64,000 nt of DNA, from contig NZ_BSTJ01000004.1 of assembly GCF_030269445.1 (NCBI RefSeq), positions 62,001 to 126,000 of the forward strand. The letters run 5' to 3'. The position numbers and the translations under genes were made by a program. Shown here one piece after another: positions 1 through 9,028 of this stretch (position 1 is its first letter; each line of letters opens with the position of its first letter). The stretch comes from Actinoallomurus iriomotensis. Lineage in GTDB: Bacteria; Actinomycetota; Actinomycetes; Streptosporangiales; Streptosporangiaceae. A model generated the notes under the pieces. It was not told where the DNA came from, did no database searches, and saw only the letters and a program-made list of their open reading frames with translations.

Positions 1-232
1 AACGCGGTGATCGGACCGCGGGGAGCCGGCAGCCGCACGTCAACCGCCTGCGGAACAGGCCGCCGCGGGCCCGGCTTCGTTGACGCGCCAGAGACCGTCG
101 TGGTTCATCCGTCCTCCCTGGGGACAAGCAGTGGACTGCACGCGCTGCCCTGGCGGACGGTGGCTAAACCGGGCATGGCCGTGCCGGCGGCCGGGACGTT
201 CGCGCAGGCGGGCCCGCGGTTTCGCGCGTGCG
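1..232. other. No recognisable gene
   Basis: Open frames run through this stretch on both strands, but their translations are low-complexity Arg/Gly/Pro/Ala strings typical of non-coding high-GC DNA. I see no domain, start site or structured RNA. The recognisable part of the neighbouring hemerythrin remnant ends near 482, so in practice about the first 480 bases carry no identifiable gene. Confidence 0.5.
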
Positions 233-841
233 TCAGCTTGGCGGCCGGCTGGTGGCCGGCTGGTGGCCGAGCCGGCGAGCGGTGCCGCCCGGTGGACGGC
301 ACCCGCCGGCGAGGCGGCCGCCCTTGCCGCCCGCTCGGAGCTCGCCGGTGTGGTGGCGACGGGCGGACCTGGCCGGCGCCGTGGGCGATGACGCGGAGCC
401 GCGTGCCTGAAGACGTCGGACGGCGACCACGACAGGCCCCGCACGCCATCGTGTGGGACCTGTGGCTCGTGGGGCGACCGCCCCATGTGCGGGCGCCGCC
501 TTCTTGCCCTGTTGCAGCCTGGTGCCGAGGTCGTCGGCCTCCTCGGCGCCGAGCGCCTTGCGCGGCTCCGGCCAGACGCTGGTCTCCTCGTACGCGATGT
601 GCTCCCGGCCGTCGGCGATGAAGCCGCGGACGAGCTCGTCGAACTTCGGGTCGTCGGCCTTGAGACCGATGAGGTCGTTCAGCACGTGCTCGGCCGCCTG
701 CTCCTGTTCGACCGCGTGGTCGGCCAGGCGGTCCCCGTCGGGGACCCGGTCACGTACGGCCGGCCAGAAGAATTTCTCCTCGACGGCCTCGTGCTTGGAC
801 TCCTCGAGCCGAACACCGGAGACGGCATGCACGCGAATCAC
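233..841 (-). pseudogene. Truncated hemerythrin HHE-domain protein
   Basis: Residues 15-119 of this frame match the second half of HHE cation-binding (hemerythrin-like) proteins: HEAVEEKFF, a helix starting DHAVEQEQ, then HIAYEE, the usual His/Glu ligand pattern for a di-iron site. The first helix, with the N-terminal His ligand, is absent. The frame opens at a GTG (841) that overlaps the TGA of the upstream MFS gene by 4 bp, so it could still be made by translational coupling. After about residue 120 the frame runs into Arg/Pro-rich sequence with no similarity to the usual family tail, suggesting a frameshift near 480. Probably a remnant; a shortened functional protein is less likely. Confidence 0.5.
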
Positions 842-2151
842 CGGTCCACACCGGCGAACGCGAGTCGCCGGACGTCTCGCACGGCCAAGGGCGTGAGCCC
901 GGCGACGGCGATGATCGCGGCACAGGCTCCGATGACGATCCGGGCTCCGAGCCGGTCCGCGGTGACTCCCGCGAGGGCATAGGCGATCGGGATCGGCACG
1001 GATGCGGCGAATTCCTGGTAAGCGCTGACCCGGCCGAGTCGGTGGCCGGGGACGTGCTGCTGGACCACGGTCGCCCGCGCGACCGCCGCAGGCGCGAACG
1101 CGATGCCCGCGACCAGGGTGCCGGCCATGATGAGCGGCAGAGGCATCCCTGTGGCCATCGCCGCCGGTCCCACGCACATGGCCGCCGACCCGACGCTGAT
1201 GACGATGCCGGGTCTTCGCATGGTCCAGGCGGTGGCCATGATGCCGCCAAGAGCGCTGCCGCCGGCCAGCCCGCCCGCGATCGCGCCCCAGCTGATCGCA
1301 CCGTGCAGATACTGGCGCGCGTACAGCGGGCCGATGAGCATCGCCGCCGCGAACGCGCCGCCGGAGAGGCAGTCCGCGAGCGTGGTCGTCCACAACCAGG
1401 TCCGGCCGGTCAGGGCACGAACCCCGTCGGCCAGTTCACCCGCCCATCTCCTGTCCCACCGCCGCCGGTGGTGGTCCGGCAGGGCAGGCAGGCGCGGAAG
1501 CCGGGAGAACAGCACGGCGGCGACCACGAACGTGACCGAGTCCCAGGCGATCCCCCAGCCCGGTCCGACGGTGGTCACCAGGATTCCTCCGGCGACCGGC
1601 CCGATCGTGGCGAGGCCGTGCTTGCCGGCCTGGGACAGCGCGTTGGCGCGGTCGAGCTGCCCGGCCGGCACCAGTATTGGGAGCACCCGCCGCCCGGCCG
1701 GAGTGAACAACGCCGCGGCCCCCGCTCCACCGCCCGCGACGACCGCCAACGACCACACCCTCGCCGTACCCGAAATGATCAGGAGGGCCTCGGCCATCTG
1801 AAAGGCCGCCGCGATCACCTGGGAGACGACCAGCACGCCGACGCCGGCGGTGCGGTCGGCGATCACCCCGGTGACCGGCAGCAGCACCAGGTAAACGACG
1901 AACTCACCACCCAGCACGACGGCGATACCGGATCCGCGACCTCCGATCTGCAAGATCGAAAAAGCCAGCGCAATCGGAGCGACCGCCCCGCCGGCCGATG
2001 AGATCAGCTCGGCCGTCAGGAACACACGGTAGGGACGGGATGCGAGCGGCACGGCAATATTCGCCAAGCGCCTACGGCGACGGCGCACCCGATCACCGTG
2101 CCAGGGCGGGATTCCGACCATGCCAGGGGCACGCCGCGGCCCCACGGTCAC
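838..2151 (-). CDS. MFS transporter (MFS_3 / enterobactin-exporter-like)
   Basis: A 437-residue hydrophobic protein with about 11-12 membrane segments, beginning with ASRPYRVFLTAELISSAGG and continuing with Gly/Ala-rich helices. The order and length fit the drug/siderophore exporter branch of the major facilitator superfamily (EntS-like). The loop after the second and third helices (TGVIADRTAG) resembles the conserved MFS motif A region. The substrate cannot be read from sequence. The GTG at 2151 gives an Arg-rich N-terminus of about 35 residues; a start at ATG 2121 or further in is equally possible because no good Shine-Dalgarno decides it. Its stop overlaps the GTG of the hemerythrin remnant. 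Confidence 0.82.
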   Translation of the reverse strand: MTVGPRRAPGMVGIPPWHGDRVRRRRRRLANIAVPLASRPYRVFLTAELISSAGGAVAPIALAFSILQIGGRGSGIAVVLGGEFVVYLVLLPVTGVIADRTAGVGVLVVSQVIAAAFQMAEALLIISGTARVWSLAVVAGGGAGAAALFTPAGRRVLPILVPAGQLDRANALSQAGKHGLATIGPVAGGILVTTVGPGWGIAWDSVTFVVAAVLFSRLPRLPALPDHHRRRWDRRWAGELADGVRALTGRTWLWTTTLADCLSGGAFAAAMLIGPLYARQYLHGAISWGAIAGGLAGGSALGGIMATAWTMRRPGIVISVGSAAMCVGPAAMATGMPLPLIMAGTLVAGIAFAPAAVARATVVQQHVPGHRLGRVSAYQEFAASVPIPIAYALAGVTADRLGARIVIGACAAIIAVAGLTPLAVRDVRRLAFAGVDR

Positions 2152-2193
2152 GGCCCGCAGAGAGCCGCCCGGGGATGGTTCCCGGTCCGGAGG

Positions 2194-2649
2194 TCATGAC
2201 GTGATCGACGCGGCGTACTCGGCCACGGCCGCGATGAGGTCGGGGAGCTCGGCCGGGACCGGGAGCGACGCGACCTCATCGACCGGCACCCAGCGATACC
2301 CCTGAGCCTCGGCGGCGTCGAGGACGACGTTCGTGGTCAGCGGACGGGCCGCGTAAACGGCGTCGAGATGCCGGTGCCGGCCGATCCTGTTGTCCGAGAC
2401 GGCCACGTCCATGATGGTGAACGGCAACAGCACCTCCTCGATCCGCGGATGAGAGAACCGCCGTTCGGCGATGAGCTCGACCCGCAGCCCGACCTCCTCG
2501 CGGACCTCACGGAGCGCCGCCTGCGCGAGATCTTCGCCCGGCTCCACATGACCGCCGGGATAGATCCAGCCGTCCCCTTTCGCGCTGTTGAGTAAGAGCA
2601 CGTGGTCGTCGGCGAGGATGACGGCCGAAGCGGTGAAATGGCGGGTCAC
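2194..2649 (-). CDS. NUDIX hydrolase
   Basis: A 151-residue NUDIX-fold pyrophosphohydrolase. The complete Nudix box is visible at about residues 37-59: GHVEPGE, seven residues, then REVREEVGL, which supplies the Mg-binding glutamates. Such enzymes cleave nucleoside diphosphates linked to another moiety; the substrate is not predictable here. The start is set at GTG 2649 because AGGAGG lies 5-6 bases upstream and the translation then begins at the domain edge ([11 protein letters not shown]). The frame stays open upstream, but that extension is not protein-like. It is a lone gene between the MFS exporter and a plus-strand VOC gene. Confidence 0.92.
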   Translation of the reverse strand: MTRHFTASAVILADDHVLLLNSAKGDGWIYPGGHVEPGEDLAQAALREVREEVGLRVELIAERRFSHPRIEEVLLPFTIMDVAVSDNRIGRHRHLDAVYAARPLTTNVVLDAAEAQGYRWVPVDEVASLPVPAELPDLIAAVAEYAASITS

Positions 2650-2885
2650 GGCACCTCCTGAACGCTCGTCGAGCAGAGGTTCCTCAAGTCTGCCCACCGA
2701 CGAGGCGGCCTGTCCGAAGGACGACCCGACACGCCGGCGAATGAGGTGAAGGGCCGATCGGCACGGCGAGCTGTCGCGGCTGCTGGACGCCACCGCCGAG
2801 GCGGGCGTCGGTGCCGAGCAGGCCGACGCCCGCCCGACCTTCGGCGGCTGGGCCGTTCGGACCTGTTGCTGGCAGGTTGGTGGCC

Positions 2886-3263
2886 ATGGACATCAACTGT
2901 GTGATCGTCGACTCCGCCGATCCGGAGCGGCTGGCGGCCTTCTGGAGCGAGGTGCTCGGCCGGCCGGTGGCCGGGCGCGTCGGACCGTACGTCTGGCTCG
3001 AACGCAGGAACGGGCTGGGCGTGGGGTTCCAGCGCACCGACCGCGCCAAGGCCGGCAAGAACCGGCTGCACCTGGACCTGGAGTCGGAGGACCCGGCGGC
3101 CGAGCAGAGCAGGCTGGAGGCCCTGGGCGGACGGCGCCTGACCGAGTACGACCCCGGCGGCTTCCTCGTCATGGCCGATCCCGAGGGGAACGAGTTCTGC
3201 GTCATCCCGAAGGGCTCGTTCGAGCTCGACGACGAGGGCCGAGCCGACTACCTGACCGCCTGA
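2886..3263 (+). CDS. VOC / glyoxalase-like domain protein
   Basis: A 125-residue single-domain protein of the vicinal-oxygen-chelate superfamily. It opens with [20 protein letters not shown], the usual first beta-alpha unit, and ends with the second module [18 protein letters not shown]. Metal-ligand candidates include the His of RLHLDLES and the Glu of GNEFCV. Proteins of this size (glyoxalase_6 type) are often of unknown substrate. The ATG at 2886 is chosen because it begins exactly at the domain, and the 25 residues available upstream look non-coding. It points away from the NUDIX gene and toward the pseudogene mosaic. Confidence 0.9.
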   Translation: MDINCVIVDSADPERLAAFWSEVLGRPVAGRVGPYVWLERRNGLGVGFQRTDRAKAGKNRLHLDLESEDPAAEQSRLEALGGRRLTEYDPGGFLVMADPEGNEFCVIPKGSFELDDEGRADYLTA

Positions 3264-3338
3264 GCGGAGAACTCGGCACCGGCTGTCGCCACCCAGGGCC
3301 ACGCGCTGTCCGCACCCCGGTACTCGGGCGTCGCACGA

Positions 3339-3974
3339 TCATCCGGTCTCGAGGTCGGCGGCGACCCGGGCGGCGGTCTCGCGCAGCCAGATGTGGGCGG
3401 CGTCCTGGGTGTGCACCGGGTGCCACCACAGGGCCTCGTTGACGGGCACCGCCTCGAACGGGCACGGCAGGATCCGCACCGCCGCGGTCGGCGCCAGCAG
3501 CCGGGCGAGGCGTCGCTGGATGAGGGCGATGCGGCGGGTTCCCATCCCGAAGCCGACATGAGCGGACGGGTCGCGCGACAGGTCGAAGGCGTCGGGTGAG
3601 TCCCAACGGCGCGGGTCGCGGTTCGCGGCGCCGAGGAACATCAGGATCTTCCTGCCCTCGTGCCGAGAGTGTGCGGGGTGTAGCGCTCCAGCGGGCCGGC
3701 GAGGATCTGTTCCCGCAGTTCCGCAGCGGCCCACGCCAGCAGTACGAGCCCGGCGGAGGAGGCGTGCAGGGGAAGCCGGCCCGCGATGCGCGTGATGTTG
3801 ACGACCGAACCGGGCACCGACAGACGCTCCACGAACAGCGCTTCACGGCCCTCCAGCACGCCCAGCTGGCTGTCCGACGACGTCGTGCAGATCCTCCAGG
3901 AACGGCATCGCCGCCTCCCGCAGACCGAGGGTCGGCGACGTACGAGAGGCCAGCTCCCACAGTCGTATGAGCAT
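3339..3974 (-). pseudogene. Mosaic remnant: IclR fragment + P450 fragment + LysR fragment
   Basis: Three unrelated gene pieces are joined head to tail on one strand. From 3974 to about 3660 the translation is an IclR effector-binding domain (RLWELAS, LREAAMPFLEDLHDV, then after a frameshift near 3870 VERLSVPGSVVNITRIAGRL, PLHASSAG). From about 3656 to 3540 it is the heme-side region of a cytochrome P450 (FLGAANRDPRRW, HVGFGMG), broken off exactly before the IHQC motif, so the heme cysteine is missing. From 3539 to 3342 it is the C-terminus of a LysR substrate-binding domain (RIALIQRRLARLL, WWHPVHTQDAAHIWLRE). The P450 and LysR parts share one open frame. None can be functional on its own; this is a recombination scar. 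Confidence 0.7.
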
Positions 3975-4067
3975 TATGGCTCGTTTGTCGGGACTGTACT
4001 GCATGCCCCGGATTCATAACCGGTCGGCGAAATTCTGGGTGTACGGCGACAATTCATGGACGTGCCA

Positions 4068-4095
4068 TTGCCATTTTTACAGCGCGGTTTACACT
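4068..4095 (+). promoter_or_regulatory. Sigma-70-like promoter giving a probably leaderless transcript
   Basis: TTGCCA (4068-4073), a 16-base spacer and TACACT (4090-4095) form a plausible -35/-10 pair. The expected transcription start falls at about 4102-4106, on the ATG at 4106, which has no Shine-Dalgarno. This supports a leaderless mRNA for the acyl-CoA oxidase-like gene. Confidence 0.5.
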
Positions 4096-4105
4096 GATGC
4101 TCGCG

Positions 4106-5971
4106 ATGCCGATACCAACGCCGGCCGATCCGGTTCCCAGCACGACCGCCGCCTTGACCGACGCCCTGTTCGCAGGAAGGTTCGACGCGGTCCACGCGCC
4201 GTGGCGGGCCTTAAGTGACGACGCGTCGTTCCGTTACCCGGCCGACGCCGGCCCGGAGGAACGCGTGGCCGGTTCCTACCGACGACTACGGCTGATCAAC
4301 CAGACCCTCGACTCCGTCGAAGAACTCGTCGACGATGTGGAGGCGCTGGCCGCGTTGCACGAATGGCTGTGCCCGACAGAAGGCGGACTGGCCACATTCG
4401 CGGGCATTCATTACAACCTCTTCCTCGGAAGCCTGCTCGACCACGACGCGGACGACCGCCGGGACCTCACGCCGTTCCTCACGATGCGGCACACGGGGAT
4501 CTTCCTGTGCACCGAGGTCGGGCACGGCAACGACGCGGCGCGGCTGGAGACCACCGCGACCTACGACCCTTCGACCGGCGGCTTCGTGCTGCACACTCCG
4601 ACACCCGCCGCGCGGAAGTTCATGCCCAACGCGGGCACGGCCGGCGGGCCCAAGACCGGACTCGTCGCCGCCCGGCTGATCCACCGGGGGAAGGACCAGG
4701 GAGTCTTCCTCTTCCTGACACCACTGACCGATGACCGGGGAGCACTCCCGGGCGTCCGGATCCGCCGGCTGCCGGACAAGATCGGTTATGCGGTGGACCA
4801 CTGCCTGACCTCCTTCGACCATGTCCGGCTGCCCCCTCACGCGTTCCTGGCGGGCGAGCACGGGCGACTCGCGGCGGACGGCGCCTTCACGAGTTCGGTG
4901 GACAAACACCGGCTGCGGTTCCTGCGTTCGATCGACCGGGTCACCCCGGGCAAGCTCCACATGAGCGCCGGCGCCGTCGGTCTCACCCGGACCGCCCTGA
5001 CCATCGCCGTTCGCTACGCCCACACTCGCCGTACCACCGGCCTGCTCGGCGGGCAGAGCGTGCCCCTGTTCGACCACGGCAGTCACCGCACCCGGTTGCT
5101 GGACGCGCTGGCCGACACCTATGCCGTGACCCTGCTGCACCGCGCCGTGCTGAGTCAGTGGGTACGGGGCGGAGCGGCCGGCCGCGCGGACGACGACCGG
5201 CTCGTCGCCATCGCCAAGGCATGGATCACCTGGCGGGGACGGGCGGTCGCGGTCGAGTGCCGGGAGCGGTGCGGCGCGCAGGGCGTCCTTCCCCTCAACG
5301 GCATCGCCGAGCTCCCGGACTTCTACACGGCCGGCATCACCGCGGAGGGCGACAACCTCGTCATCTGGGGGAAGGCGGCCGGTGAGCTGCTCGCCCGGGA
5401 GCTGCCGGCGCCGGCCGCGACGGCACCCGACGGGCGCCGGCTCGACGACCCGGAGTTCCTCCAGGCTCTGCTGGGCGACCTCGAGTACATCTGGCACCAG
5501 CGAGCAAGTGCCCGCTGGATCCAGGCGTCCTCCACCACTCCGCTGGACCGCTGGAACGCCGCCGTCGGCCCCGCCCTGGAGATGACCAGTGCCCACGCGG
5601 AGTGTCAGGCCGCCCGCTCTCTGCTGTCGGCCGCCACCCGGTCCGGCCACCATGAGGCCCGTACGCTGCTGCTGGCCGTCCACCGCCTCTTCGTGCTGGG
5701 GTGTCTCGCCCGGCACGCGGGAGACCTGCTCGCCGAAGGACGGATCACCGCTGATCACGTCCGTGAGCTGCCCGACGCCGCCGAAGCCGCCAGGGCCGAA
5801 CTCGCGCCGCACGCGCTGACACTGGTCGACGCCCTCGCGGTGTCACCGAAGCTCCTGGACCGCTTTCCCATCGCCCGGACCGACTTCCTCGCCGCATTCG
5901 ATCGCGTCACTCGGCACGCCCGCACCGAAAGTCCCGACGAAAGAGGAGACATCGATGTCCCAGCTCCTTGA
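4106..5971 (+). CDS. Acyl-CoA dehydrogenase/oxidase family flavoprotein
   Basis: A 621-residue protein of the long acyl-CoA oxidase-like branch of the acyl-CoA dehydrogenase superfamily, which uses FAD to introduce a trans-2 double bond into acyl-CoA. Visible landmarks are the central beta-domain (LCTEVGHGNDAARLETTATY, then FMPNAGTAGG), the FAD-contact region (VGLTRTALTIAVRYAHTRRT) and TAEGDNLVIWGKAAGELL, where the Glu before GDN is in the position of the catalytic base. The extra C-terminal helical half is typical of oxidases rather than the 380-residue dehydrogenases. ATG 4106 is preferred over ATG 4097 because the promoter places transcription start there. Its last 17 bases overlap the EF-hand gene. 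Confidence 0.88.
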   Translation: MPIPTPADPVPSTTAALTDALFAGRFDAVHAPWRALSDDASFRYPADAGPEERVAGSYRRLRLINQTLDSVEELVDDVEALAALHEWLCPTEGGLATFAGIHYNLFLGSLLDHDADDRRDLTPFLTMRHTGIFLCTEVGHGNDAARLETTATYDPSTGGFVLHTPTPAARKFMPNAGTAGGPKTGLVAARLIHRGKDQGVFLFLTPLTDDRGALPGVRIRRLPDKIGYAVDHCLTSFDHVRLPPHAFLAGEHGRLAADGAFTSSVDKHRLRFLRSIDRVTPGKLHMSAGAVGLTRTALTIAVRYAHTRRTTGLLGGQSVPLFDHGSHRTRLLDALADTYAVTLLHRAVLSQWVRGGAAGRADDDRLVAIAKAWITWRGRAVAVECRERCGAQGVLPLNGIAELPDFYTAGITAEGDNLVIWGKAAGELLARELPAPAATAPDGRRLDDPEFLQALLGDLEYIWHQRASARWIQASSTTPLDRWNAAVGPALEMTSAHAECQAARSLLSAATRSGHHEARTLLLAVHRLFVLGCLARHAGDLLAEGRITADHVRELPDAAEAARAELAPHALTLVDALAVSPKLLDRFPIARTDFLAAFDRVTRHARTESPDERGDIDVPAP

Positions 5972-6497
5972 CCGGAAGCTGAAGCACTTCTTCACGCTCA
6001 TGGACCGTGACCAGAGCGGAACGCTCGAGCTGAACGACTACCTGACCACGGCCGACAACGTCCGCAGCGCGTTCGGCATCGCCGAGGGATCGGCCGAACA
6101 CCACGAGCTGCGCCAGGCGTTCACCCGGTTCTGGGAGGACGTCATCAAGCCGATGGACACCAACGGCAACGGACATGTGAACTTCGACGAGTATCTGACG
6201 GCCTACAACGCGGGCGTCCGTGACGACCCTCAGGGCTACCAGCGGATGAAGCCCATCTCGGACGCGATCCTCACCATCGCCGACACCGGGTCGACCGGAA
6301 AGGTCACAGCGGACGACTTCGCCCGGGCCCTCTCCGGCTACGGCGTACCCGAGCCGGAGTGCCGGGTCGCGTTCACCGCCCTCGACAAGGACGGGAGCGG
6401 ATTCCTGACCCCGGACGAGCTACAGACGGCGATCGAGGAGTACTTCCTGGGCACGGATCCGGAACTCCCCGGCAACGCCCTGTTCGGAAGGTTCTGA
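5955..6497 (+). CDS. Calerythrin-like EF-hand calcium-binding protein
   Basis: A 180-residue cytosolic protein with four EF-hand loops, at about residues 17-28 (DRDQSGTLELND), 67-78 (DTNGNGHVNFDE), 110-121 (DTGSTGKVTADD, a poorer loop) and 144-155 (DKDGSGFLTPDE). This arrangement and length match the calerythrin/calexcitin-like family of actinomycetes, thought to buffer or sense Ca2+. A GAGGAG-type Shine-Dalgarno lies just upstream, inside the end of the acyl-CoA oxidase-like gene. The 17-bp overlap makes a two-gene transcript very likely. The pairing suggests, but does not prove, calcium control of the oxidase or of a lipid process. Confidence 0.93.
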   Translation: MSQLLDRKLKHFFTLMDRDQSGTLELNDYLTTADNVRSAFGIAEGSAEHHELRQAFTRFWEDVIKPMDTNGNGHVNFDEYLTAYNAGVRDDPQGYQRMKPISDAILTIADTGSTGKVTADDFARALSGYGVPEPECRVAFTALDKDGSGFLTPDELQTAIEEYFLGTDPELPGNALFGRF

Positions 6498-6590
6498 GCC
6501 GGGCAGGCATCGCTCGGTTCCCGGTGCGCCGCGTCGACATCCGCGCGGCGCACCGGAATCAAACGTGGCCGTCGCGCGCTGAAGGTTCGT

Positions 6591-7613
6591 GTGAAGAAGA
6601 TCGGTTTTCTCTCCTTCGGGCACTGGACGCCGAGCCCGCAGTCGCGGACCCGTACCGCCCGCGACTTCCTGCACCAGTCCATCGACCTCGCGGTCGCGGC
6701 CGAGGAACTCGGCGTGGACGGGGCGTACTTCCGGGTGCATCACTTCGCCCGCCAGGCCGGCAGCCCGTTCCCGCTGCTCGCCGCGATCGGCGCGCGTACC
6801 TCGAAGATCGAGATCGGCACCGGCGTGATCGACATGCGGTACGAGAACCCGATGTACATGGCGGAGGACGCCGGCGCGGCCGACCTCATCGCGGACGGCA
6901 GGCTCCAGCTCGGCATCAGCCGCGGCTCCCCCGAGCAGGTGATCGACGGGTGGCGTCACTTCGGTTACTCCCCCGCCGAGGGCGAGACGGACGCCGACAT
7001 GGCACGCCGGCACGCCGAGACGTTCCTCACGGTGATCGAGGGCGAGGGCTTCGCGCGGCCGAACCCCCGGCCGATGTTCCCCAACCCGCCGGGGCTGTTG
7101 CGGCTCGAACCGCACTCCGAGGGCCTGCGCGACCGCATCTGGTGGGGTTCCAGCTCGAACGCGACCAGCGTGTGGGCCGCGAAGCTCGGCATGAACCTCC
7201 AGAGCTCCACGCTCAAGGACGACGAGACCGGTGAGCCGCTGCACGTCCAGCAGCGCAGGCAGATCGAGGCGTTCCGTGAGGCGTGGAAGGAGGCCGGCCA
7301 TCCGCGGCAACCGCGGGTGTCGGTGAGCCGCAGCATCTTCGCCCTCACGACCGACCTGGACCGCGCCTACTTCGGACACGACCGGAACTCGAAGGACCAG
7401 GTCGGCATGATCGACGAGACGACCCGAGCGATCTTCGGCCGGTCGTACGCCGCCGAGCCGGACGTCCTGGTCAAGGAACTCGCCCAGGACGAGGCCGTCC
7501 AGTCCGCCGACACCCTGCTGCTCACCATCCCGAGCCAGCTCGGCGTCGACTACAACGCCCACCTGCTGGAGAACATCCTCAAGTACGTGGCGCCCGACCT
7601 CGGCTGGCGCTGA
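6591..7613 (+). CDS. LLM-class flavin-dependent oxidoreductase
   Basis: A 340-residue luciferase-like (bacterial luciferase/F420 superfamily) TIM-barrel monooxygenase. It starts MKKIGFLSFGHW and shows the typical ELGVDGAYFRVHHFARQ segment, then IEIGTGVIDMRYENPMYMAE and LQLGISRGSPEQV, with the WWGSSSNATSVWAAKLGMN region near the flavin phosphate site. These proteins use reduced flavin or F420; the substrate is unknown. The start is a GTG at 6591 with only a weak purine stretch upstream (GAAGG). A gap of about 90 bases separates it from the EF-hand gene, so co-transcription is possible. It converges on the lysozyme-like gene with 13 bases between the stops. Confidence 0.9.
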   Translation: MKKIGFLSFGHWTPSPQSRTRTARDFLHQSIDLAVAAEELGVDGAYFRVHHFARQAGSPFPLLAAIGARTSKIEIGTGVIDMRYENPMYMAEDAGAADLIADGRLQLGISRGSPEQVIDGWRHFGYSPAEGETDADMARRHAETFLTVIEGEGFARPNPRPMFPNPPGLLRLEPHSEGLRDRIWWGSSSNATSVWAAKLGMNLQSSTLKDDETGEPLHVQQRRQIEAFREAWKEAGHPRQPRVSVSRSIFALTTDLDRAYFGHDRNSKDQVGMIDETTRAIFGRSYAAEPDVLVKELAQDEAVQSADTLLLTIPSQLGVDYNAHLLENILKYVAPDLGWR

Positions 7614-7626
7614 ACCGCGGCCCGGG

Positions 7627-8412
7627 TCACTTGGCGAGGAGGCCGGTGAGGACCGATGAGGACCTGATGTAGTCCTCGTCGCCGTACTTGCCCTTGTCGG
7701 TCCACTGCCAGACCGTGTAGGACCGCCACGCCGACGGGATCGGGACGTCGCTCGGCGTCGCCTTGTGGTCGTTGACCCACAGCGGGTACGTGGCGCCGAA
7801 GGCGCTGCCGGGCTTGGCTCCCGCGTTGCCCGTGCAGGTGATCCACCACGCGCGGAACGTGTTGATCAGCGCGTGCCTGCCCGTACGTGCCCGGTACTCG
7901 TGCAGGAAGTCGCTGATCCACGTGTTCATCTTCGCGTGGGTCAGGCCGTAGCACTTGTCCTTGCCGTACGGGTTGTCCTCGATGTCGAGTACGCCCGGGA
8001 GGGTGTGGCCGTCGGCCTTTCCGCCGCCGCCGTTCGCGACGAAGTAGTCGGCCTGCTTGGTGCCGCTCGAGGTGTTCGGCGTCGCGTAGTGGTAGGCGCC
8101 GTGGGCCAGGCCCGCGTTCAGGGCGCCCGCGTACTGGGCGGCGAACGTCGAACTCCTGTACTTCACGCCCTCGGTCGCCTTGATGTACGCGAACCTCGCG
8201 CCGCTCGACCGCACCGTCGTCCAGTCGACGTGCGGCTGGTAGGCGCTGACGTCCACGCCGAGGATGAGGCCCTTGGGCACGGCGGCCGGCCGGACGCCGC
8301 TGTCCTGCGGCACGCTGACCGGGTCGGCGTCTCGCCGCGCGGAGGGGCCGGCGGAGCAGGCGGTCAGACCGGCGCACAGCAGCACGACGGCGAACCCACG
8401 GAGATGACGCAA
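7627..8412 (-). CDS. GH25 lysozyme-like lipoprotein
   Basis: A secreted muramidase-type glycoside hydrolase family 25 protein of about 261 residues. The N-terminus carries a lipoprotein signal peptide (LRHLRGFAVVLLCAGLTAC) with lipobox LTAC. The domain starts LGVDVSAYQPHVDW, where the Asp is one catalytic residue, and GVLDIEDNPYG carries the DxE pair expected in the active site. It should act outside the membrane on peptidoglycan. TTG 8412 is chosen because AGAGGAAAGG lies upstream and it gives a normal-length signal peptide. ATG 8454 in the same frame is the alternative but has no Shine-Dalgarno. It lies downstream of the P-loop gene on the same strand. Confidence 0.88.
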   Translation of the reverse strand: MRHLRGFAVVLLCAGLTACSAGPSARRDADPVSVPQDSGVRPAAVPKGLILGVDVSAYQPHVDWTTVRSSGARFAYIKATEGVKYRSSTFAAQYAGALNAGLAHGAYHYATPNTSSGTKQADYFVANGGGGKADGHTLPGVLDIEDNPYGKDKCYGLTHAKMNTWISDFLHEYRARTGRHALINTFRAWWITCTGNAGAKPGSAFGATYPLWVNDHKATPSDVPIPSAWRSYTVWQWTDKGKYGDEDYIRSSSVLTGLLAK

Positions 8413-8464
8413 CGAACGGGCCTTTCCTCTGACGATCTCTGCATCGCAGAACATAGCGGAGCGG

Positions 8465-9028
8465 TCAGCCGGCGGTGTGGCCCAGGTGGTCGAGGACGAA
8501 GCGCAGGCGCGCCTGTGGGTCGGAGCGGGGCAGTTCGACGAGGTCGTAGCCGTAGCGTGTATACGCCGTGACCATGGCCTCGTACGTCCGCCGGGCCTCG
8601 GCCGGGCTCTGCTCCCGCTCCTCGTCGGTGCGGTAGATCTCGGGCCAGGGCGGCGCCACGAACACCGCCGGCCGGTACTGGAAGGCCGCCACCGCGGCCT
8701 CCACATGCTCGGGTACGTCCTTGCCCACCAGGTCGAGATACCCGGCCACGCACGGCACCGCGTGGTCGAAGAACACCGGTCCCGGCCGGCCCAGCGCCCA
8801 GTCGTAGGAGCGGATGTCCCAGCTCAGCATCAGCTCGGCGAACAGCAGGGGGTCGAGCCAGGGCCCGCCGATCCTCCGTTGGGTCTGGATGATCGCTCGC
8901 CCGGCCTCGGGCGCGGTCGCGAATCCGCTCTCCCGCAACAGGTCGACCAGCGTGGTCTTGCCCGATCCGGGGCCGCCGGTGATGACGACCAGGCCGTGAT
9001 GCGCGGGTTCGGCCCCGATCGGTCTCAT
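8465..9028 (-). CDS. P-loop ATPase/kinase of the AAA_28 type
   Basis: A 187-residue single-domain P-loop protein. The Walker A motif GGPGSGKTT is at residues 18-26, and FFDHAVP at about 86-92 is the likely Walker B/catalytic aspartate. The last third is a lid-like region (EIYRTDEEREQSPAEARRTY). Homologues are annotated AAA_28 or nucleoside-triphosphate-dependent kinases of unknown substrate. The ATG overlaps the TGA of the upstream FAD-linked oxidase by 4 bp (ATGA at 9025-9028), so the two are translationally coupled. Confidence 0.85.
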   Translation of the reverse strand: MRPIGAEPAHHGLVVITGGPGSGKTTLVDLLRESGFATAPEAGRAIIQTQRRIGGPWLDPLLFAELMLSWDIRSYDWALGRPGPVFFDHAVPCVAGYLDLVGKDVPEHVEAAVAAFQYRPAVFVAPPWPEIYRTDEEREQSPAEARRTYEAMVTAYTRYGYDLVELPRSDPQARLRFVLDHLGHTAG

